Position numbers and translations under genes: made by a program. The notes beneath the pieces were generated by a model. That model did not search any database, was not told the origin of the DNA, and saw nothing but the letters and a program-made list of their open reading frames with translations. 64,000 bases of DNA from positions 15,006,501 through 15,070,500 of the forward strand of contig OY987273.1 of NCBI GenBank assembly GCA_963920665.1. The letters are read 5' to 3'. Below are positions 12,355 through 24,803 of this stretch, one piece after another (the stretch's first letter is position 1; the number at the start of each line of letters is the position of its first letter). This DNA is from Straminergon stramineum (Eukaryota > Streptophyta > Bryopsida > Hypnales > Calliergonaceae).

Positions 12355-12560
12355 GGAAGGATCACTGGTCTGGCAGAAGCGGTTGGCTTGTCCGACCATC
12401 TTCATGTCCACTCTACGGATTTGGTTGGGTCGTCTACTTGGTTGTCCAGTCAACTGTCCACCTCAATCAGGCCATCCGTTGACTCGAGCCACATCCGCGT
12501 GGTCTGGGACAGGTCTGATCCCGGACTTGTTGTAGGTCTGGGAGCAGATGGGTACATTGG
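12355..12560. repeat. GTCC-rich tract upstream of the coiled-coil element gene
   Basis: Degenerate GTCCG/GTCCA/GGTC units (GGCTTGTCCGACC, GGTTGTCCAGTCAACTGTCC and similar) in a GC-richer island. It matches the character of tracts at 9100-9300 and 16715-16870 and precedes the plus-strand gene by about 270 bp. Confidence 0.5.
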
Positions 12561-12833
12561 TGGATAGCCAAGGTCTTTCTCCTCGCTTTCACTCTCCCAT
12601 TTGGTCATCATTGCCACATTGGATGTACTACTATTCCTTCAAGTGCTAGTTGCTCCTACGTGGTGGAGAGTAGGGGTCAAATATCTTTCATTACACATTG
12701 GATTTACTCCCTTGGTTACACATAGATACGCAAACATGATATTCATTTTTGTTTCTAAAGAATTGGTAAAGGGGTGTGAAGTTGGAAAACGGAAACTTCA
12801 AGTTCCAAGGGGACGTTCAACAATCAAGCAGTC

Positions 12834-15800
12834 ATGATAGATACGAATGGTGTTGTAGTTGAAAGCAACAAAAGATCTAAACCAAAGGAGGTGGGACAAC
12901 AATTGCGTTTTGACATTTCAGATGACATCAACATCAAGACGGAGACCGATTGGGAGACGGAGGATGTGGAGTATTAGACCTTCAAATTGTGCAAAAAATA
13001 TGTGAAAATGTATCACATTAGGAAGTTGTGGCCTCAAGATTACCACCTTCTTCACACTCATGAATATTGTTTTGAACCAACAAATTGTCTGAGTGATCAT
13101 TTTGTCCATTGCTGCATGGAGGTGTGGCAAATTCTTTTTCCAAATAAGGCTATGAGCAGGGTAGAATTAAGTACAACTTGGCAAGCATGGTTTATATTGA
13201 ACATATTTTGGCTTGCAAGGTGGATTGGACCACATACCCTACATTAGTGACAGTTCCACTTGCAATTGGTCAACATCAAAAAGACATTCTTGATACGTTC
13301 GATCCGAAGGCACAATTCCCTAGAGCATATGAAGCAAATGCCACTTCAAAGAATGTTGCAAACTCAATTCACATCCCTCTTCAATCCAAACTACATAGTG
13401 CAGAAGTTGTGCATGGAAAAAAGAAGGCGGTAGAGCCGAGTGCTACATGTAACACCAAAGTAGGGAATACTTCTTCTTCAGTAGGTGTGGAGGGAGAGGG
13501 GTTTAGGACTCCATCAAAAGATTTGAATCCTACACTGAAAATGATATAAGGGGTGTGGGTGGAGAACACTCCAAAATAGCCACCTTGTCCCACGGAACAT
13601 GGGTCAACGTTGAAGCCACGAAAGCAAAAGGAAGAAGTTTCTACAGAAGAAATTGCTATGGCACACATATTATTGATAGGTTTTTGAACAGCAGTGCCAA
13701 AGACATCATGTTCAATGTTCCTTCACCCATTCATTCAACGAGAAGACCAAGCCCAATTCAAAGCTCAGCAAATGAAGTGCCAATGTTACCAAAGAGGAAT
13801 GAAGAGCACCCTAGTGAATTGACAAGTGTAGGGATGGACTCAGAGAACGAGGTTGTTGTCCACAATGAAGAGATGCCACATTTGGAAGATCATCCATTGC
13901 TAGCGTTGTTGGGTCTGAAGGATTTAGAGTCATTGCAGAAGATTCCTCCATTGGAAGAGTTGGAGAACTGTTGCAATATCCCCTCTGATGGAATCAGTTT
14001 GAAATTGAGTGAGGTGCAACTGACAATGGAAATTAAGGTGGCACGAGTAATGAAGGTGACACTACAAATGAAGGGCACAATTCTACTTCAAGCAAGGCAA
14101 CAATGGGATTTGGCGAGATGTTTGGAATGGCATATTCTCTATCATGTATAGCTAGAGTTGTGGTTGTATTGACGCCTGCCCTTGTAGAAATAATGGATAC
14201 ATTTTCCAAAATGACGCCATCAATTTTACATGGTGCTTTCGCTTTCAAGAAGTTTGTCGAATTTGCGGACAAACTACAGCACGAGAAAGTGAAAGAGCTT
14301 CAGTATATTGTCTTTCTTGAACAAGAGAATCAAGAATTGAGGGAGGTGCATTATTCCAAGGAAGACCATGATGACCTGAAGGCAAAGTATGAGATATTGC
14401 AGAAGCAACATGAAATGGTGTTCGATTGTGTCTTTTGGTGGACCTTGAACAATGACAATAAAAGGTTCAAGAAAGAAAACGATACTTTGGAGCTCTTGAA
14501 TGAAGATCTAAAGGCCACGAATGAGAAATTGGCATTGGACTTGAAGATATCGGAGGAGATGTTAGAACGAAATCGCAAAACATTGTTGATATTGGAGAAC
14601 AAGAAGGCAGTTGAACAATGGAACTGCAGAGCAAGTTTATTGCAGGCAAGTCAATGAACTCAAGAGAGCAATGAACTCTCTTTTCCTCTTTACAAGGGCA
14701 AAGCTGTGAATGCAATAGTTGAACTTCCACGACCTATTGAGAGCCCTAAACTTTTAGGTTTTTCCTCTATCCAAGATGCTCCTACAGAAATAGAAGACCA
14801 TGAAGTTAAAGACTTAAAGCATCAATTGAATTTGACAATTTGAGCAAAGAATGAGGCTGAGTCCACAATGAAACAATTGGAACAAATAGGAGTACTAAGC
14901 AAAATCCTTCCAATGGAAAAGGCAAACTTCCGTTGGGTGGTGTAGGCAAGGCAACTATAGGAACAATCCTTTGTATCATCTCGACTCATAAAAGAGCTCT
15001 TGAGGTATGCACTCAAATCGGACACAACATACGAGAACGTGAGGAGCTCTCATTTGTGTCTTGCGAAGAAGTTAGAGGACGAAAGAAAGGACCCTAATTA
15101 ATAACTTATAGTTTGGGGGAACATGGATAGAATGTATGAGTGCTTAAACCATGGCAAGACCTATGATATGAATGATACAGAGAACCTCAATAAGGCCTTG
15201 GATCCGGAAGAAGAATGGGTCCCTTATAGTACATTGTTAGCTCACTTCCATTAACACGACAAACAACTTGTGCTAGGTAGTTTTCCGAATACTTCCATCT
15301 TGGGAGGTCATTGTTCTCTTTGCTAGGGTTGTTTTGGGCCTGAAGGAGCTATAGCATTGGGTCAGTGTTGCCACACTTTCTAGGTCTTTTGCATTCAAAG
15401 ATCAGAGAAATTTCAATGCCGTTGTCCGAAGTCTCGCATTCCTCGGAGTCCATGGTTGTATGAAATGCTCGGGATTTTGCATTATATGCCATCGGGACAC
15501 GAATACAACCAATGAAGTGGGATGTTGAAGAATAATTTCATGAGATGTCTGATAGCCCTACCGCCCCTAACGATAAGTTCTTCTGCATGACGCGACATAT
15601 GGAGGTGGAGTTGCATGCCTTTGGAATTCCTAATATGGAGTCTCGAGAATTGTTTTGTCAAAGCATGGGAGGGCATTAGAGCTCACAACACCAGAAATTC
15701 TTCCGAATTCCCGAAAAAGAATGGACAAAGTAGGGTCTAAATGAATTCTTGGTGGAGGTGGAGCAAAATCCTAAGGTCATTAAGCAATTGGAGGGATACA

Positions 15801-16312
15801 ATACGGAATTGATAAGGCGAGCCCTCATTTTATCAAAATTGGAAGAAGCAGCAAAAATTTGTTCCTTGGTGGACCTATATGGTAACTCAATGACAAAGAA
15901 TGAAATGGAAGACGTTGCCAAGGCATTTGACACAAGGATGAATGAGGTTATAATGAAGTGGATGTCTTATTTAGAGAAGGGAAATGACCCCTTTTGGCTC
16001 CATGTAAAATTTGAGGATGCAATGATAAACAAACTTATGGATGATGTGGATCGTGTTGTGATGGCTTTGAAGGCCCACGAAGTGGACATAACTCCAAAAA
16101 AGAAGAGTAAACAAAAGATTGAAGAGGTAGATGACCACTCTCCGGAAACAAAACGGCAATTTGAGAGGGTTGACATAGAGGTAGAAGCTAGCCTTGGAGG
16201 GACAAGTGGTAGATGTAGTCCTCACTCGCACCCTTGTCGAACAAGTGGAAGACTCATGGAGAAGGAGGGGACATCTCGTGACGCAGAGGAAAATAATGGT
16301 GGCCAAAACTAA
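12834..16312 (+). pseudogene. Decayed element gene: CKxYVKMxHIxKLWP motif, coiled coil, acidic C-terminus
   Basis: A candidate ATG at 12834 opens MIDTNGVVVESNKRSKPKEV. The frame then reads LCKKYVKMYHIRKLWPQD, matching the motif of the minus-strand copy at 7.8-8.9 kb. After a frameshift near 13150 it continues as ASMVYIEHILACKVDWTTYP and on to 13549. Open stretches at 13555-14151 and 14103-14657 follow. The latter (LQYIVFLEQENQELREVHYS ... ENDTLELLNEDLKATNEKLA) has the heptad pattern of a long coiled coil. After a decayed stretch, 15749-16312 is open for 187 codons and ends at TAA with an acidic, basic-patched tail (TPKKKSKQKIEEVDD). I do not recognise the family. Interspersed stops and at least three frame changes mark it as broken. 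Confidence 0.5.
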
Positions 16313-17127
16313 GAGGGAAATGTTGAATTTTATAGCATAGACTTATATAGTTATATTTGTGGCATTGAAAATATAATTATGCATTGTGTGGTTTAGAAGT
16401 TTTATGACTAGGACATCATCCACTATATACGTGGAGATGTACTTGTAATGCATATACATGTATGCAAGGAAAATATGTTTTCATTTCATTTTGTTATATA
16501 TATATGTTTGCTTCATTATTAAAATTTCACTTGACTATGTTGAATTCAAGGATACATGCTCTATCCAATTTCTAGTTTATTGTTCATTCAAAATTCAAAT
16601 GAATATTTTATTGTACCACTTTGTACTTGTTTTGTAATCCTTTGATACATGTTAATCGAATAATCCATATACCTTGGCCACCTTGAACTACAAGACTGAT
16701 TTGAATTTTTAAAGAAGACAACCCGTCCACCCTATGCCGTCTGTTGTGTCCGCCTCATCTGCCACGTCCACCTGTCCACACTGTTCGCCCATCCATGCTG
16801 TCCATCCATCTATGCCATCTGCCCATTTGCCCTTCCACTGCATCCGTCTGTCCATTGGCAATTGTCCAATGGTAACTTTCAAACTATAGGGCACTTAGCA
16901 CCTCAAAAGTATAAGAACAAGGAAAAAGACATTTGCAAGCACTCCTAAGAAACTAAACGTTATGATTTCTAAGGGCTAGGAGTTGCAATTTTTGTGTCCC
17001 TTGCTTGGTAATGCATAGTTCAGTGGATTCGAGGGCTTTGGTTTCCAAGGCTTCATACACTCATTATATTTTATATATGTGACTTGATTGATTGATTGAA
17101 ACTTGAACTTCAAGGAAGCTTTTCACA
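16313..17127. other. Spacer with GTCC-rich tract
   Basis: No gene. Positions 16715-16870 form a GC-richer island of degenerate GTCCACC/GTCCATC/CCGTCTG units like those at 9100-9300 and 12355-12560, probably the downstream counterpart for the 12.8-16.3 kb element. The remainder is AT-rich. Confidence 0.5.
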
Positions 17128-18923
17128 ATGAGTAAGGACTTCTCTAGTTGGTATAGTGTTCCATCAAGTGGTAAAGTGTAGTGCAAAGCATGTGACCTTG
17201 TATTTGCAAATCGGAAGTGTCGCATGTTGAGTCACCTGGGATATGAAGGCAAAGAATGTGTCTGAGACAAAAGAATAAGTCTATATCCAAAATCGACATT
17301 GTCAATTCGGAGTCTTTTTGGCCTTTGTAAAGGGATGTTCCCACCAAGATCGGCCTTTAGCAACGTGGATGGCCAGAACATAGTGAGAGTTGCTAGCAAC
17401 ATCTCAAATGGAAGGGACTCACCACATTCAACACAGGAAGATTCAAGCCCAATGCCCAAATAGATAGGTCATGCATCTTCAGGGATAAATCATAATGATG
17501 AAACATCAAGTGGACAATGTCTTACCCTATCGTCTTCCACGAGTAGGCCTGAAAGACAAAGTCGACTAATAGATGGTTTTGAAGAAGTAGATAGACGGAA
17601 TTTGGATGCAATGTGGGCTAATTTCTTCTATTCGGCAAACATATCATTTATAGTAGCTTGGTCTCAAGCATTCAAAGAAGCAGTAAAGAAGATAGTTGAG
17701 CTCAAAAAGCCATACAACCTACCATCATATCTTGCTCTATGAACAAAATTGTTGGACTAAGCGAAGGCAGATTTTAAGGTGAAGCTACATAAGAGGACCA
17801 TGGATAGTATAAAAAAATTTGGTGCAACCCTCTCTATTGATGGATGGAGCTTGGTTACAAATTAGCCATTGGTGAATGCCATGCTTGTGTCTTCCATGGG
17901 GGAGCAATTCTTGAGATCCGTGGATACAAGTGGGTTTGAAAAAAGTGCAAAGTATTTGGTGACTATTTTGGACGAATTCATACAAAAGGTGGGGCTAGAG
18001 AATGTGGTATAAATCACAACAGACAATGCTCTTTTGACCCCTGTAGCATGTAGAATTATAACAAAGAAGTATCCGCACATTTTTTTTCAAGGTTGTATGG
18101 TGCACGCCTTGAATTTGTTGCTTAAAGATTGGAAAAAGCAAGCCTAAGTGATGGACGTAGTAGAAAAAGCCCACATGGTTCTTACGTTTTTCAGGAAGTG
18201 ACACATGCCGCTTGTAATATTTCGAACTTACCAAAAGGACCTTAGCTTGTTGATGCCAAGGGAAACAAGATTTGCCTCGAATTTCATTGCTCTTCACCGT
18301 TTGTTATAGGTAAGGGGAGTACCCCAACAGAGCGTGACAGATTTGCGTTGGGAACAATACGTGAGGACATTGAAGGACAAGAAAACAAAAAGTCACACGA
18401 AGTCTCGAGAGACGAAGAAGATAATAAACAATGAGCATTTTTGGAGGCATTGCACCAATTTTGTTGACTTGATGGGCGTCATTGTGTATGGCCTACGTGA
18501 TTTAGATGCAAAGATGCCATGCATAGGCAAGGTTTTACATATTATGAGAAAAATACAGAAACATGTGGCAGATTTAGAAATGGAGCCATTTGCCATTTCC
18601 CCAAATAAGAAATTAAATGTAGAAAGACCCCACTTGATAAGCATATGCCTATTTTAGTACTTCCCTTCAGAAAATGAAAAGCAGCTCATTGCCTTCGAGA
18701 ATGTGTAGGGAAAACCTTATTGCAAGTGAAGAGGGAGCAGAAGATGGACAAGCGGAAGCGGAAAACTTTTGTAACTAGAAAAGTACAAGAAGAAAGAGGG
18801 GGAAATGAGTCACCTTCGTTAGATGATGAAGAGAATACATTAATGGATGATGACGATGGATTCCATTCTAGAGACTTCAATAGTGGGGCAGAGGTGAAAG
18901 GAGATAGTGATTACCACCCTTAG
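17128..18923 (+). pseudogene. hAT-type transposase (BED finger plus DUF659), decayed
   Basis: The ATG at 17128 opens MSKDFSSWYSVPSSG, followed by a BED-like zinc finger (CKACDLVFANRKCRMLSHLG, about 17180-17250). Around 17825-18120 the frame reads FGATLSIDGWSLVTN, VMDTSGFEKSAKYLV-like blocks, ITTDNALL and GCMVHALNLLLKDWKK. These are the conserved blocks of the DUF659/RNase-H-like core of plant hAT transposases, with the DGW and TDNA acidic residues in place. Further on, LLMPRETRFASNFIALHRLL and VTDLRWEQYVRTLKDK also fit the family. The last stretch (18720-18923) is basic then acidic. About ten in-frame stops, many in Trp or Gln positions (TGG to TAG/TGA, CAA to TAA), make it inactive. No terminal repeats were identified. 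Confidence 0.75.
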
Positions 18924-19589
18924 GAATTTAATCTTCGAAGAGGCTTGCATCTAGGCCATTTATAGGTGCTCAAATTCTTTTGATTCAGAGAAATTATGAG
19001 CTAAGAAATGGTAGTAGTGCAAGTTGTTCAATTTATCTTGAAGAAATATATGACACTATCTAGTTCCCTTACTTGAGTTACTTGTCTGGTTTTTGTTCCA
19101 AGTGACATTCAAGAAAATCTTTTGTTTTTTGAACAACATTCAAGAAATTTTCATTCAGTTCATTGTGTGATTTTTTGTTATGAATTAAAAATAAATTGAA
19201 CAAGATAATTTCTCAAGCAATAGAACTCTATAAAATTAGTAACTAACCTTGCAACAAAACTTAAATCTCCCAATGTTAGTATGTCACACTCACCCAATGT
19301 CTCCGTGGTTTTTTTTTGGACCAATGGTTATGTGGCCTTTCTTTCAATAAGGTTTTGAGTTTTTTAGCTCCTTCAATTTGGGGGCTTGGATACTTGTATC
19401 AAAGGAGGCCAACATTGAGTATGCAATTTCTAGTATGCAATTTTTGTATGTCCTAACTATAGTACTTCATGGCATTTTTTGACACATTTACTTCCTTTTT
19501 TTCTCTACACGCTTGAAGTTGCCCATTTTTTTTCCAAGTAATTGGGTATCACATTTGCCTAACCCCTCCAAAATGCACTAACTCCACAT
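18924..19589. other. AT-rich spacer, no gene recognised
   Basis: No supported frame or RNA gene. It may hold the 3' end of the hAT element on the left and the truncated end of LTR copy C on the right. Confidence 0.45.
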
Positions 19590-20677
19590 GCTCGTCCTCC
19601 CTATCGGCTTCTCCGCCCCCTGAACGGTGACTGGGCAGCATTCAATTGCATCGCCCGCGTCCTCTGAAACCGGGTGTTTAACTATCCAACTGTCCGATTT
19701 TCGGACACAATTTTGTCGCGAATGTACGTCCAAGACAACCCTATCTGACTTAACCTTGAGCTCTTTGTTGATTGCAATCAAGAGTTCTGCCATGTGGTCG
19801 TGGTGCTCCTGCGCTTGCAATATCCAATCAATCTTGATCTTGAAGAACACTGAAATACTTCTCGTTTGCTTCTTTGAAACATCCTCCGAAACAAGAAGCT
19901 TCCCTTGTGAAGCTGGATCGGTGGATTTTCTTCTCTTGCAATCCACCAAGGGCTCTTCCTCTTCCGGTTCTTCTTCTTCTTCTAATTTCGATTGTTTTGC
20001 CTCGACTTTGCTCGTGAGGCCATATTGTAAGATAGTGGATTCGATATTATACTCTATCACCTCTACACTACTCAAAAGTTGTGCCTAATGATAGAGGTAG
20101 AATAGGTAAGGACTGATAGGGTTGGTCTTGGCCCTTCGTACATGGGCAACGAGTTTGGACACCACTCTTGCGATAAACCTCCCCCTTTATACGAGTCTAC
20201 CCTCTATTGCCCCAAAGATGGTGTTGGCCACCATGATCATAACTTGGGTAGGCTTTTTTGGATACAAGATTAAGATGAGGAATTCTAACACTTGTTTCTG
20301 CCTCTTGTCTTTACAATCACTAATAGCATATCCCTCCTTTGCATGGGTCGGTTCTTAAACCTTCTAGTCATAAACTTATCAGCTTGGGAGGCTAATCCGG
20401 ATCCTTTCTTTTGGAATTCGTAGATGTTCATTCAAATCTCATTGGTCCAAGTTACTAGTTGACCCCCTACCATCAACTCATACTAATTCAAAGCTCCTAC
20501 GATGAATTCCTAAATCATCTGCTCATTTTTGAAGGTCCATGGCCTACATAATAATCCGCCACACCCTATGCACATTAGATTGTCTTCTAATTGTTTTTAG
20601 TTGCTCTGCTTAGTAGGAATGGCAGGGCAAACCATTCACGTAGTGATGGTAAGTTTACGGCTACTTCCCTTGGCCAT
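19590..20677 (-). pseudogene. gag-like ORF of LTR element copy C, decayed and truncated
   Basis: The minus-strand start at 20677 reads MAKGSSRKLTITT then MVCPAIPTKQS, matching the starts of copies A (50689) and B (53901). The block with PVHWGK-like and VTVANTIFGA-like sequence is shared with A and B, as is the acidic LEEEEEPEEEEPLVDCKRR followed by KSTDPASQGKLLV and WILQAQEHHDHMAELLIAIN. Similarity to A and B stops near 19730 at LKVK, so the 3' half is missing. The protein resembles the gag-like ORF1 of plant LTR elements (the putative plant transposon protein type) by pattern only. No protease, reverse transcriptase or integrase is attached. Confidence 0.6.
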
Positions 20678-20696
20678 CAAAACTGTAACTAAGTCT

Positions 20697-22858
20697 TGTA
20701 GTTAGGTTTTTGGAATCCCTATTCCAAACGCTACCAAGTTCGAACACTAGGGAATGATCTATGTAAAGTTAGTGTAGCGTGTTCAAATGTCACTATGTAC
20801 TTAAGTTTTGAAGATAGGATAAAAATTCATTCTTATTCCCACTAAATACCCCAAGAAACACTCAATAGTCCATTATAAGATAAAAGACTCAGCATACACA
20901 TCTCTGTCCTATCTAGTGTTCTAGGGCTTGTGACAATAGTTCTTGACAATATTTCAGGGTGGACTGACTTGTGTATGGATGCAATGCAGGACTTAGACTT
21001 TAATACAGCCCACTATAGTATTTTGAAACTAGTACAAATATACATCTGTAGTATTTCAAAAAAAATTAGAATTTAGGGTTTAGAAAGTCTTACAATGGGT
21101 TATCCCTCAGCAACTCTAGGGACAATATTGGCCAATACAGGGGTTAATCGATTCCTACAATTCCAAAATTCAAATTTACCACATACATATGCAATTTTCA
21201 AAACATCACTCTAATAACATTGATGCAAGACAAATAATAAATTCCTAACTCTAATTCTAACTTTCAAATAGATCAATTCCAAATCAAGAGTATAGCCGTA
21301 AGGCCGTTCAAAAAAAATTTTGACCTTTATTTTAATTTGTTTTTAATGAATGATTTTGAATTTTAATTAAAAGCCTTATAAGCCCCATTTTCGTACACCA
21401 GTTGATACCTTGCAATTCCCAATCTCCCGGTCGAGTAACAACACCACCAAATTTCAAGTATCAACTGAGGTTTTGTCACCTCGATTGAGACTACCCGAGA
21501 TCCCAACCCTAACTCGGGACCTCGTCGGGCACCTCACTCGATCCTGGGACCTGAATCCCAATTCCCCGCTCCAACGTCTTGCACTCTTTCTGGCCGAATT
21601 CCCGATTGATATTTTTATTTTTATTTTTATTTTTATTTGTACGTAATTCCTTCAAATCTTGGCTCGTGATGTCCAAGCAATCTACCCTAGATCAAAAATC
21701 GACCGAATTGTTGAAATTTCCAAAAGTTGATGAGGAAATTCAGAAGTACTGTGACTACGCAAATTTGATCGTAATTTGCCAAATTGTGCACAATTTCTCC
21801 CTCTTCTAGTTTCTCCCACAACCACACGACAATGAGGATCAGAGTTTCGGATCACGAATTCAATCCAAAGTCAACTTTTACCCCTCTTCGTCGCCTCAAT
21901 TGCCACTGCCGCTTGCGCCTTCCAAATCTCTAATTTCTTCCCTGGTTCCAATCCACCTTCCCTTGCAAATTACTCACTCAAGTTTTGGAACAGGTTCAAA
22001 TCAAACAGCACACTTGAAAGACATACACCCACTCTTTTCAGTTACAAATTGGAGCAATGATTTGAAAATTTGGAATTCGCTGAAACAGTCAGGCGTCGTT
22101 CTTACTCCTTTCGATCTATGCCCCAATTCTAGTTCTCAAATAAAATCCAGATTCTTCCAAGTTTTGCTTGTATTGGCTTCAGAGATTCGTACAACAGGTT
22201 TCCAAGCGGCGTTTGTTTTCCTCCCTGTCTAGCCGTGATGCTGGATGTGCAATTCCAACCTGTAGCCTCTTCCCAGAAGTGCTCCGACGCGCTCTCAGAT
22301 CAACAATCCGTCCCAATCGAAATTATACACAAATTTTAAACAACGCTCAAAAAAAATTGACCACACCGCACTCTCGACAATTCCAGCACAATTTTGAAAA
22401 AAACAACACTTTTTATTAATCAATAATGAAGATAGTACAATGTCAGTGCAAAATTGTTGCAATGAAGGTTATACAGCACAGGGAGACGAAGAAGAAAAAT
22501 GCGAGAGAGAGAGAAATTGAGGAAAACAGTAGGGATTAATGCTGAATTCCGGGGGTGATTGGAGGGGTCGCAGCTTCTGCAATCGGTGCGACGCGTGCCT
22601 CCTGAAACCCTGAGTCTTCTTCTTTTCTTTAACTTTTGACTTTTTCTTTTATCAACTTTTACTTTTACTTTGTCTTTATCTTTTTGCCCTCTTCTATTAG
22701 TTTGTAGCTACTCACTAAAATATCTTTTTACTTTTTGGACACTTTAATGCACTTAGAAGCTACTTTTACACTAAAATTCTAATACATATATAAATAATGT
22801 ATATAATGTCACAAAAAGCGAAAAAGTTCTATAAAAAGCGAAAGAGCTAGACTACAAA
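20697..22858. mobile_element. 2.16-kb insertion into LTR copy C, type uncertain
   Basis: Copies A and B run without a break from the LTR end into the gag-like start (AACTAA then TAGATCC), whereas copy C has about 2.16 kb between those points. The edges are TTGTAGTTAGG on the left and CTAGACTACAA on the right, a weak 7-11 bp inverted repeat. TCT occurs on both sides (20694-20696 and 22859-22861), a possible 3-bp duplication. Inside, 21400-22600 is GC-richer than its surroundings, with a TTTTTA microsatellite at 21603-21640, but no frame is recognisable. It may be a non-autonomous DNA transposon carrying host-derived sequence. Confidence 0.5.
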
Positions 22859-22860
22859 TC

Positions 22861-22985
22861 TAGATCCGGTGTGGAAAGCAACATCCTCACTTCCCTATTC
22901 CTAAAACGATTGCTAACTCACCACTCTTTCACTCAACTACACAAGTGCAAACATTTGCAGAAGAGAGAGGGAGGACAAAAGTGTT
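22861..22985 (-). mobile_element. LTR 3'-end fragment of copy C
   Basis: Matches the corresponding part of copies A and B: CTCACCACTCTTTCACTCAA, then GCAAACAT and GGAAGAAAG-like sequence (53975-54035 and 50755-50815). Similarity breaks near 22985, where GTTGATTTTTTTGTTAATTT repeats begin, so the rest of the LTR is lost. Confidence 0.6.
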
Positions 22986-23074
22986 GATTTTTTTTGTTAA
23001 TTTGGACGTGTTGATTTGGGTAGTTGTTAACAAAAAAATGTTGATTTTTTTGTTAATTTGGTTACTTGAAAAAT

Positions 23075-23318
23075 GAAGAAAAAAACTAAAATTTAAATAA
23101 AACCCAACCCTACACAAAATGATACGTGACAAGTGCCACCTCATCACTAAATTGTCACATGACAAAATGCCACATCACCACAGAAAGCCACCTCAACTAC
23201 TCTACAACCCTTCCACCTAGGCCGCATGTGACCAACTAGCCAAGGGGTGACAATAGGGTTTGAACCTAGCACCCCTTGCTTGTAGTGGTGAGGGCCTTTA
23301 CCAATACACCATGGTTAT
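23075..23318 (-). mobile_element. tRNA-derived SINE-like element
   Basis: On the minus strand a tRNA-like head begins near 23318. Box A is TGGTGTATTGGTAAAG and box B is GGTTCAAACC (23256-23266 on the plus strand), about 35 bases apart, as in an RNA polymerase III promoter. The body follows (GGTCACATGCGGCCTAGGTG, then GGTGGCTTTCTGTGGTGATG) and the element runs into a T-rich tail near 23080. The arrangement resembles plant Au-like SINEs. It does not look like a functional tRNA because no balanced acceptor stem is evident. Confidence 0.6.
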
Positions 23319-23377
23319 ATTTTCATGTCCATTCATACGTTCCAGTTGGATTTATTTAGTTTTTGCTAGTGTTTTCC

Positions 23378-23760
23378 ATTTGGCTGTAAATTCAGTAGAC
23401 TTCAGAGGTCATTTAGTCATAGTAAAAATACTTTTTAGAAAAAACATCCAACCAATAAAAGTAGGGAAATAAAGTTAAATTTCACCTCCAAAAATCTTTT
23501 TGCGATTTTGAGTTTTAAATCAAAAGTTATGGACAATAATCAGAGAGGATGTTTGAAAATGTCAAAGAAAATGTCAATTCCAACACCTCTCTGAATTTTG
23601 TACATAACTTTTGATTAAAAACTCATAATCGCAAACGGATTTTTGGAGGTGAAATTTAACTTGATTTCCCTACTTTTATTAGTTGAAAGTTTTTTTAAAG
23701 AAGTATTTTTACTATGCCTAAATGGACTCTAAAGTCTGCTGATTTCAAAAAACACCAAAT
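23378..23760. mobile_element. Foldback element of about 380 bp
   Basis: Two arms of about 160 bp pair with each other. The left arm carries CATAGTAAAAATACTTTTTA and AAGTTAAATTTCACCTCCAA; the right arm carries their complements, with scattered mismatches. The ends are ATTTGG and CCAAAT. No clear target duplication is visible, so the superfamily is unassigned. Confidence 0.7.
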
Positions 23761-23866
23761 TTTGAATGAATAAGTTAAAAAATAAAATTCCATTACATAT
23801 AGAATTGCAACCACAATGATTGAATTCTAATGCCTAAGCCTTATGAAGACTTATTTAACACTTTTG

Positions 23867-24060
23867 CACTAAAGTGAACAAAAAAGTGTTAATTTTTTTG
23901 TTGATTTTGACTTGCACTACTCAAATCAACAAAGTTTTGTGACCAATTTGTTAATTTGTGCCAAAATCAACAAAAAATTGTAAAAATGGACCATACAATA
24001 TCCACTTCAACAAAAATTTGTTGATGTTTTGTTGATTTGGTCATTGTTTTTCTACTAGTG
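23867..24060. repeat. Imperfect foldback with CACTA ends, CAACAAA-rich
   Basis: Begins CACTAAAGTGAAC and ends GTTTTTCTACTAGTG. The interior has many complementary GTTGATTTTTTTG and CAAAATCAACAAA stretches. Related GTTGATTTTTTTGTTAATTT repeats lie at 22981-23060. No matching 3-bp duplication flanks it, so assignment to a CACTA MITE is tentative. Confidence 0.4.
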
Positions 24061-24803
24061 CAATTGCAATGTCCTAGAGGTAAACTACCAATTACAAGTA
24101 TATTGTGGCCACTATCTACCAAGTTAAATTGTACAACAAATGTAAGGAATAGCTAACGAATGACATGCATGCAAAAAACTTTGTAGATGGAACAAAAATC
24201 AAACATAAAACTATGGAGAAAGACTCACATGCAATTCACAATGGGTGTAAAAGTGCAATTATTTCCAATCTCATTAACAGTCATATGCATATCATAGTTG
24301 ATGTAAAAGTACAATTATTTACAATCTCTTTAACAATATGTACTTAGGTCTATGTACAATGTCAATGTGATAAAAAACCATATCCAATAATGGGAGATCT
24401 CACGATGAAGCTTAAAGAAAATAGGAATCAACGCACTATTCTAGTTATGATTGCAAAGCCCTCATTGGATACGAGCTCCACGCCTTGCTATCCGTCAAAA
24501 AGTGGCTCACTCTTCAGACACATTGGCACCTTCTCATTTGACTTAAAAAGACCATCAAGCCAAGGGATCAACTACATATGGAGGTAGTTGTCATTGGAAT
24601 TACTATAGAAGGACTTAGGAAAAACATCATTATGCGGATCATTCATGAGGTTTTTTACTGGATTGTCATCAATTATCAGAATGTTCTCTAATGTAGATAA
24701 ACCAACAATTCCTACAAAAGTCTTGAGGTCCTTCAAAAAGATTGGCTTATGTGGTGTAGTTGGGACCCTATACTTCTTTTTAGTGCACACCTCTTGAGCT
24801 AGA

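Noticed and set aside
12355..16870. Direct evidence that the 16.7-kb and 12.4-kb GTCC tracts are LTRs
   Set aside because: They share composition but I cannot align them as a single sequence by eye, and no TG...CA ends or target duplication were found.
20697..22858. Helitron
   Set aside because: The right edge has a small CTAGA...TCTAG hairpin, but the left edge is not TC after an A and there is no A-T insertion site or Rep/helicase sequence.
23240..23320. Functional tRNA gene
   Set aside because: A and B boxes are present, but a matching acceptor stem is not evident and the sequence continues into a SINE-like body with a T-rich tail.
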